DNA of 64,000 nucleotides from Shouchella miscanthi (GTDB lineage: Bacteria > Bacillota > Bacilli > Bacillales > Bacillaceae_D): contig NZ_CP042163.1 in assembly GCF_007725405.1 (NCBI RefSeq), forward strand, positions 1,302,001 through 1,366,000, given 5' to 3'. The notes below the pieces were generated by a model that worked only from the letters and a program-made list of their open reading frames with translations, was not told the origin of the DNA and did not search any database. Positions within the stretch are counted from its first letter, which is position 1, and every line of letters begins with the position of its first letter. A program made the position numbers and the translations under genes. Shown piece by piece: positions 59,615 through 64,000 of this stretch.

Positions 59615-60421
59615 TTGGTCTATCCTAAAGAAAGGGATAATGAGAAAGAAAGGTTGATTAGGTTGCTACAACAATTTGGATTCACCCAATATGAGAGTCA
59701 AGTGTATACATCATTAATTACAGTCAATCAGCCTCTAGATGCTACGGCAATTGTGAAGCGGTCAGGTGTGCCGCGTTCGAAAGTATATGAGGTTATTACA
59801 AAACTGATTGAAAAAGGAGTTGTTCTCGAAGCCTTTGTGGAGAAAAAGCGGCAATATACTGGTCTTCCGATGGAGGCTTTAATAGAGAAATTAACGGCAA
59901 ACTTTGAAGCAAATATTGAAGAGTTAAAGAAAATTGAAGTTGAAGAAATAGAAGTTGACGATCGGGTATGGACATTACGAGAGGATCAATCAATCTTGTC
60001 TATTATGAAAGAGCTAATGGAAGGAGCCAAACAATCCATTCATTTATCTCTTTGGGCGGACGAAATGAAAGCCTTTCTTCCTTTGCTTGAGGAAGTGTAT
60101 CACAGTGGGCGGGAGGTGCACTTGCATGCGATAGGAACGATTCAAACGGTAATTCCAACTATGTCTGTTTTAATCCCAACCCATGGACACGATTCTTTAG
60201 AAAGAAGCCGGATTTTAATTGTAGATGAAAAGGAAATGGTCTTTGCTGGGATTGAAGAACACGGGTGGCAGGCCATTCGAACCCAATCGAAGCCACTCGT
60301 GACATTTTTTACGGAATTCTTTTATCACGATGTAGTGCTTACTAAAATTACCCAGCGATATCATGAGCTCATTATGACAGATGATGAGGTAAAGGACATG
60401 CTGTTAAAGTTGAAATATTAA
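59615..60421 (+). CDS. TrmB-family transcriptional regulator
   Basis: About 268 residues if started at the TTG at 59615; an in-frame TTG at 59654 preceded by GAGAAAGAAAGG is an alternative. The N-terminal winged HTH of TrmB type is clear (QQFGFTQYESQVYTSLITV, ATAIVKRSGVPRSKVYEVITKLIEKGVV). It is followed by a PLD-like effector domain (SIHLSLWADEMKAFLPLLEE). Typically senses sugars. It is divergent from the MFS gene. Confidence 0.88.
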   Translation: MVYPKERDNEKERLIRLLQQFGFTQYESQVYTSLITVNQPLDATAIVKRSGVPRSKVYEVITKLIEKGVVLEAFVEKKRQYTGLPMEALIEKLTANFEANIEELKKIEVEEIEVDDRVWTLREDQSILSIMKELMEGAKQSIHLSLWADEMKAFLPLLEEVYHSGREVHLHAIGTIQTVIPTMSVLIPTHGHDSLERSRILIVDEKEMVFAGIEEHGWQAIRTQSKPLVTFFTEFFYHDVVLTKITQRYHELIMTDDEVKDMLLKLKY

Positions 60422-60443
60422 TGGGTCATCGTTAAAAGGAAAG

Positions 60444-60662
60444 ATGGCTGTTATATTTACAGATCAAATTGAATTGGGAACAACTACACTAGGAACTATG
60501 TTTCGGACCATTCAATTAGAAGAGCCGTAAGTAACCATTAAAGAGGCATGGAATCAACAAGATCTTCACAGGTTGACAACAGAAATGCCACAAGCTTTTT
60601 AGGAGGAATTACTGGCACATAACCTTATTTTAATAAAGCGTCATTACCGAAATAGTAAATAG
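60444..60662 (+). pseudogene. Degraded gene with two in-frame stops
   Basis: A single 73-codon frame keeps a protein-like sequence: MAVIFTDQIELGTTTLGTMF, TIKEAWNQQDLHRLTTEMPQ and EELLAHNLILIKRHYR. It is interrupted by TAA after residue 28 and TAG after residue 52 (frame position). The continuous frame and protein-like composition across the stops indicate recent inactivation. The original family is not recognised. Confidence 0.55.
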
Positions 60663-60664
60663 AT

Positions 60665-60704
60665 GGCTGTCTCATTGGCATTAAGTGCACAAGACAGCCT
60701 TTTG
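60665..60704 (+). terminator. Hairpin after the degraded gene
   Basis: GGCTGTCT pairs with AGACAGCC across a 19-base loop, followed by TTTTG. It lies just before the NUDIX gene. Confidence 0.65.
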
Positions 60705-60729
60705 TATTAACAAGAAAGGGTGTCAACAG

Positions 60730-61188
60730 ATGGATTATATCAAGATGATTCGAAACAAAGTAGGGTCGGCTCCAATAATTCTTAATTTTGCTGGTATTTG
60801 TGTAGTGAACGAGAAGGGGCAAATTCTTCTTCAAAAAAGAGGGGATTATAACGAATGGGGATTTCCTGGGGGCGCCATGGAAATAGGTGAATCCCTTGCA
60901 GATTGTGCCAAAAGAGAAGTTTTTGAAGAGACGGGCTTACATGTTGAAATTGACTATCTTATCGGCGTATATTCAGATTATTTTACTACATATCTTAACG
61001 GTGATCGGGCTCAAACCGTTCTGCATTTCTTTAAAGGCTATCCAGTCAAAGGGAGTTTAAATGTGGATGGAGTGGAAACAGTTGAACTTGCTTTTGTTGA
61101 CCCTGAGAATGCGCCGCCTCTCTTCAATCAGCAGCATATGGATTGTCTAGCCGATTATCGAAACAATATGAAAGGGAGTTTCCGTTGA
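60730..61188 (+). CDS. NUDIX hydrolase
   Basis: The ATG at MDYIKMIRNKVG is preferred (AAGAAAGGGTG upstream), giving 152 residues. The Nudix box is complete: GGAMEIGESLADCAKREVFEETGL, with the RE..EE metal ligands. It hydrolyses a nucleoside-diphosphate-linked compound; the ICVVNEKGQILLQKRG strand is common in the MutT/ADP-ribose group. Specific substrate unknown. Confidence 0.9.
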   Translation: MDYIKMIRNKVGSAPIILNFAGICVVNEKGQILLQKRGDYNEWGFPGGAMEIGESLADCAKREVFEETGLHVEIDYLIGVYSDYFTTYLNGDRAQTVLHFFKGYPVKGSLNVDGVETVELAFVDPENAPPLFNQQHMDCLADYRNNMKGSFR

Positions 61189-61272
61189 AAGATTATATGG
61201 AGATCTCAAGCAATATTTTAGAATAGTGAACATAAGATAGTGATACAACACTCTTATTGGGAGGGGTGTGTC

Positions 61273-61674
61273 ATGGCGAAAAATAAGGGGACTGGTAAAA
61301 ATAATTACAACGATCCCCATGAACAATATTTGGAAAGCTTATTAGAACTATCTGAAGATATGATCTATCTAGGTACGATATTAAGTACCATATCTTCTGC
61401 GCTAGGGTTTGTCGGCGTTACGATTGCACGTGACATTTCAAGACAAAGAGATGCTTCATCAAGCGTTGATGAAGAGGCGCAAGAAGCAGCGACATTCTTT
61501 TCAGCTGAGGCAGCACAAACTGGTGGACTTCGCAGCCCAGTTGGTGATCAGCAGGAATATGCGATGTATTTGTATACACAAATGAGGCAAATGCAAGGGG
61601 AGTTAAACCGAGTGCATAAAGAGATGAAGAAGATGCAAGAGCAATTTAATCGCTGGCACCGCCCATCAAATTAG
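61273..61674 (+). CDS. Hypothetical protein, 133 residues
   Basis: The ATG after GGGAGGGGTG is preferred over an in-frame ATG/ATA region upstream. It has a polar N-terminus (KNKGTGKNNYNDPHEQYLES), then a possible membrane-associated helix (MIYLGTILSTISSALGFVGVTIA), an acidic stretch and a C-terminal coiled coil (QMRQMQGELNRVHKEMKKMQ). Not recognised. Confidence 0.65.
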   Translation: MAKNKGTGKNNYNDPHEQYLESLLELSEDMIYLGTILSTISSALGFVGVTIARDISRQRDASSSVDEEAQEAATFFSAEAAQTGGLRSPVGDQQEYAMYLYTQMRQMQGELNRVHKEMKKMQEQFNRWHRPSN

Positions 61675-61813
61675 TAGCATTTACTTATATGGGGCATCAC
61701 TTTATATTAAGGCATTTTTTATCGACAAACATGAACACTTTGAAGAGTCGTCTAAGCAAAGATTGCCTAACAGTAGAAGTCATTCTTCATAAAGCATTGA
61801 ACTAGTAAAGGGG

Positions 61814-61847
61814 AGCGAGAGTGTCGTCATTGACATTCTCGCTTTTC
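61814..61847 (+). terminator. Terminator after hypothetical gene
   Basis: A 12-bp stem AGCGAGAGTGTC with GACATTCTCGCT (one G-T pair), followed by TTTTC. Confidence 0.85.
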
Positions 61848-61857
61848 ATTTCTATTC

Positions 61858-62043
61858 TTATAAAAGAAATGCGAGTAAAACAACAAAAGCTAGTGCAATG
61901 GGAACGAGTAAAAAATAAAGCCAAGAAAATGTTTTAATGCTACGCTCACTGCTGTAGTTTGTATCTGTTCGGTTCATCGATACAAGCGTAAGAACAAGGC
62001 CAGCGATACAAATGCAGGCGGCGATCAGGAAGACAGGTAACAT
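61858..62043 (-). CDS. Small two-helix membrane protein, 61 residues
   Basis: Helices MLPVFLIAACICIAGLVLTLV and WLYFLLVPIALAFVVLLAFLL flank a polar loop (NRTDTNYSSERSIKTF). AAAAAGGGGCACT precedes the ATG. Function unknown. Confidence 0.7.
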   Translation of the reverse strand: MLPVFLIAACICIAGLVLTLVSMNRTDTNYSSERSIKTFSWLYFLLVPIALAFVVLLAFLL

Positions 62044-62165
62044 AGTAGAAGTGCCCCTTTTTAATCGAAAACATGCTATGATTCTAGCATATTCTTTTTA
62101 TCAAAGCTTACCACATTGTCTTACCTAAATGAAGGAGGGAGCCTGTTACAACAGAACAGGGGATT

Positions 62166-62534
62166 ATGAAAACTTTACAGCTTTTGCTACAGGTTCTATT
62201 TTTATATGGACTCTCCGCGTTTGGAGATTTCTTATCCCGTTGGCTGAATCTTACTATTCCAGGTTCAATCATTGGGTTTCTTTTATTGCTGTTATTATTG
62301 AGCACAAAAATAATTCCAGAAAGCTGGGTCGAGACAGGAGCCACCGCGTTATTATTCGTGTTACCCCTTTTGTTTATACCGTTTAATTTAGGGGTTATGC
62401 AATATCCGGAACTTCTATCAACGACTGGATTTCTTCTATTCCTATCTGTTATAGTCAGCACGTTGCTATCGATGATTGGAATCGGGCATTTCTGTCAATG
62501 GTATGAAAGAAGTCGAGGTGATTGGGACGAATGA
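62166..62534 (+). CDS. lrgA: LrgA/CidA-family holin-like protein
   Basis: This 122-residue protein has four helices, with family pattern LFLYGLSAFGDFLSRWLNLTIPGSIIGFLLLLLLL and LLFVLPLLFIPFNLGVMQY. ACAGGGGATT precedes the ATG. LrgA/CidA proteins form small membrane pores that modulate murein hydrolase activity or metabolite (pyruvate) transport. It is coupled by overlap (ATGA) to the LrgB-type gene. Whether it is the Cid or Lrg type cannot be decided. Confidence 0.88.
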   Translation: MKTLQLLLQVLFLYGLSAFGDFLSRWLNLTIPGSIIGFLLLLLLLSTKIIPESWVETGATALLFVLPLLFIPFNLGVMQYPELLSTTGFLLFLSVIVSTLLSMIGIGHFCQWYERSRGDWDE

Positions 62535-63217
62535 TGTATCCAATAATAGCTATAGCCATTGTTGCTGCAACGGTTGTCATCTATTTCTTGTTTCGGAAGC
62601 TTTACTTACGCTACCCCTATCCCATTCTGTTGCCTGTCGTGACATCGACCGTGTTTATTTTACTCATCTTACTATTATTTAATATTTCGTATGAAGACTA
62701 TTTAATTGGAGGAGAATGGTTAAGTCGTTTAATGGGACCTGCTATTGTGGCATTAGCGTTTCCGTTGTACAAGCAACGCGTTCTTGTTCTACGCTATAGC
62801 GTTATGATTGGTGGCGCCGTATCCATTGGTGTTTTTTTAGGGTTCAGTACGGTGTATGGGTTGGCGCTTTTGTTTCGATTCAATGAGACCCTCGTTGCGA
62901 CAGTCCTTCCAAAATCGATTACAGCACCTGTAGCAGTGGAAATCTCTGCAGCCTTACACGGATTGCCACCGTTAACAGCCACATTTGTCCTTGTGGCAGG
63001 CTTTAGCGGTATTCTCATTGGACCATGGGTCATGCAAAAAGCAGGTATAAGGAGTCTATATGGTAAAAGCATTGCACTCGGGGGTGCATCTCACGCCATG
63101 GGAATTTCTAAAGCAGCTGAGTATGGGAACATTCCTCTGTCGATGAGTTCCATTGCTATGACACTAAGTGCTATCGTTGCATCCCTTTTGATTCCTATTT
63201 TCATATGGATCTTTTAA
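62531..63217 (+). CDS. lrgB: LrgB/CidB-family membrane protein
   Basis: The start is the ATG (of ATGATG) that overlaps the upstream stop, giving 228 residues. Motifs ATVLPKSITAPVAVEISAALHGLPPLTATFVLVAGFSGILIG and GGASHAMGISKAAEYG are LrgB-specific. It works with LrgA as a two-component membrane system. No LytSR-type regulator is visible in the window. Confidence 0.92.
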   Translation: MMYPIIAIAIVAATVVIYFLFRKLYLRYPYPILLPVVTSTVFILLILLLFNISYEDYLIGGEWLSRLMGPAIVALAFPLYKQRVLVLRYSVMIGGAVSIGVFLGFSTVYGLALLFRFNETLVATVLPKSITAPVAVEISAALHGLPPLTATFVLVAGFSGILIGPWVMQKAGIRSLYGKSIALGGASHAMGISKAAEYGNIPLSMSSIAMTLSAIVASLLIPIFIWIF

Positions 63218-63246
63218 AGAGGGTGTGTGAAAACACGCTCTTCTTT
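63217..63246 (+). terminator. Terminator of lrgAB
   Basis: AAGAG/CTCTT and GTGT/ACAC arms pair with a small bulge around GAAA, followed by CTTT. Confidence 0.6.
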
Positions 63247-63250
63247 CAAT

Positions 63251-63283
63251 TAAAAAGTTCCATTAGCTTTAGCCAATGGAACA
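63251..63283 (-). terminator. Terminator of the small minus-strand gene
   Basis: GTTCCATT pairs with AATGGAAC across ten bases. The minus-strand tail is TTTTTAATT. Confidence 0.8.
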
Positions 63284-63290
63284 GAAATTC

Positions 63291-63524
63291 CTATACTTTT
63301 TCTAACACATACGCTTTCTTAGATCGATATTCCTTTTCACCATTATCTGAAGCGTGCTCAAAGAATCCATCAAAGCTTTGAGTGACTTTGAATTCCCGTT
63401 CGGGATCAGAAAAAAGGTGATTTTCGTTTGAAGATAAAAGAACAACATCTTTTTTATTCACGAATTGATCTAAGTCTGTCGCTTTATAATGGACTCCAAC
63501 ATCTAATGAATTGTATGTTGCCAT
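63291..63524 (-). CDS. Hypothetical protein, 77 residues
   Basis: AAGGAGGAGATGAC precedes the ATG. A soluble, charged protein (MATYNSLDVGVHYKATDL start; SFDGFFEHASDNGEKEYRSK near the end). Not recognised. Confidence 0.7.
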   Translation of the reverse strand: MATYNSLDVGVHYKATDLDQFVNKKDVVLLSSNENHLFSDPEREFKVTQSFDGFFEHASDNGEKEYRSKKAYVLEKV

Positions 63525-63591
63525 GTCATCTCCTCCTTAAGCGGTTTTTGTTCCTATATCCAAATGTAGGAGATATTAAACATAGCTGTTG

Positions 63592-64000
63592 CTATTGTAG
63601 TGCTTTCATGTACCAAGCATCACAAGAGAAGTGCTCTGTTTTAAGTAGAGGTTCATCTAGCTTCTGGAAACCATGCTTTTGGTAAAAACGATTCGCAGCA
63701 TGCATCGTATGAATTGTTTCGAGATAACATGCTTCATAATATTGCTTAGCAAAGGCTAAACTTACCTCTAATAATTGCTCTGCAACACCAGTCCCTCTAG
63801 CTTCTTGTAAGGCGTACATCTTTTGTAGTTCACATATAGTAGGAAAACCAGATACACCGCCAATTCCAACACCAGCAATGATACGGCCATCTTTAACGGC
63901 TACCCAGTACTGCGTTTTATCTTTTTGATACAGCTCATAAAAACGGCTTAAATCAGGATCTGACCACGCAGTTCCTGGTTTATTTGCGCCAAATTCAATT
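63592..64000 (-). CDS. GNAT N-acetyltransferase, N-terminus outside window
   Basis: The frame is open through the right edge; about 135 residues are visible. The GNAT core is seen: YWVAVKDGRIIAGVGIGG, then KMYALQEARGTGVAEQLLEVSLAFAK (acetyl-CoA loop ARGTGVA), then ANRFYQKHGFQKL. The substrate is unknown. An internal ATG at 63819 is not the real start because the fold continues upstream. Confidence 0.85.
   Translation of the reverse strand, partial: IEFGANKPGTAWSDPDLSRFYELYQKDKTQYWVAVKDGRIIAGVGIGGVSGFPTICELQKMYALQEARGTGVAEQLLEVSLAFAKQYYEACYLETIHTMHAANRFYQKHGFQKLDEPLLKTEHFSCDAWYMKALQ

Noticed and set aside
61741-61806. 24-codon frame after 61674
   Set aside because: No binding site and no protein-like features; it ends near a terminator and is most likely chance.

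Overview
The window looks like a chromosomal segment of a low-to-moderate GC, endospore-former-type Firmicute (family Bacillaceae). The guess comes from strong AAGGAGG ribosome binding sites, TTG/GTG starts, compact U-tailed terminators, a PdxR/PdxST locus, LrgAB, Map, class F sortase, Cpl-7 endolysin repeats and an AimR-type phage regulator. An alkaliphilic Bacillus relative (Shouchella/Alkalihalobacillus group) is my best guess, but the genus is not proven by anything I can read here.

Positions 1 to about 22.8 kb are the right part of a siphovirus-like prophage whose left end lies outside the window. Order: a glycine-zipper gene cut by the window edge; a 1.7k-residue tape measure protein with a perfectly periodic 44-residue array and an M23 peptidase domain; distal tail protein; a beta-helix-like tail spike; a self-contained tyrosine recombinase unit lodged inside the tail module; tail endopeptidase/baseplate protein; a small fibre protein; lysis genes (two membrane proteins, XhlA-like, holin) and an amidase with three Cpl-7-type repeats. 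After lysis comes an accessory block: a promoter-RNA-terminator unit facing a DUF3644 protein with an Rx4H HEPN motif, a four-helix membrane protein, orphan genes, an acidic lipoprotein, a small Cro/CI-like regulator, and an FtsK/SpoIIIE-type ATPase with a small membrane partner. The right end holds an XRE regulator and a complete arbitrium-like communication locus: aimR, a 48-residue signal-peptide gene (aimP), and an aimX-like transcript with its own promoter and terminator.

From about 22.9 kb onward the genes look chromosomal. They comprise an acidic lipoprotein, Map, a four-gene sugar/sugar-acid operon (DhnA-type aldolase, FGGY kinase, SDR, 2-hydroxyacid dehydrogenase), an aldehyde dehydrogenase/DUF779 pair behind a near-consensus cre site, and a cell-surface regulon. 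That regulon has an ECF sigma factor, a zinc anti-sigma factor with an RskA domain, a tandem-repeat surface protein with an MPQTG anchor, and a lipoprotein class F sortase. The sigma gene and the surface-protein gene share the same candidate ECF promoter, TGATCC-N16-CGTT.

Further right are SelO, integral membrane proteins, a GNAT enzyme, and a TctABC uptake system next to a TIM-barrel isomerase-type enzyme, an IclR regulator and AroD. This last set is compatible with quinate/shikimate-type catabolism and carries two copies of a near-palindromic 14-mer operator. Then come an HxlR-controlled luciferase-like monooxygenase and FMN reductase, PdxR with PdxST, a GT2 glycosyltransferase, and a helix-turn-helix/TPR regulator divergent from an MFS pump with two 17-bp palindromes between them. 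The right end holds a second MFS pump with a TrmB regulator, a NUDIX hydrolase, an LrgAB/CidAB pair and a GNAT gene cut by the right edge. No tRNA, rRNA, IS element or CRISPR array was recognised.
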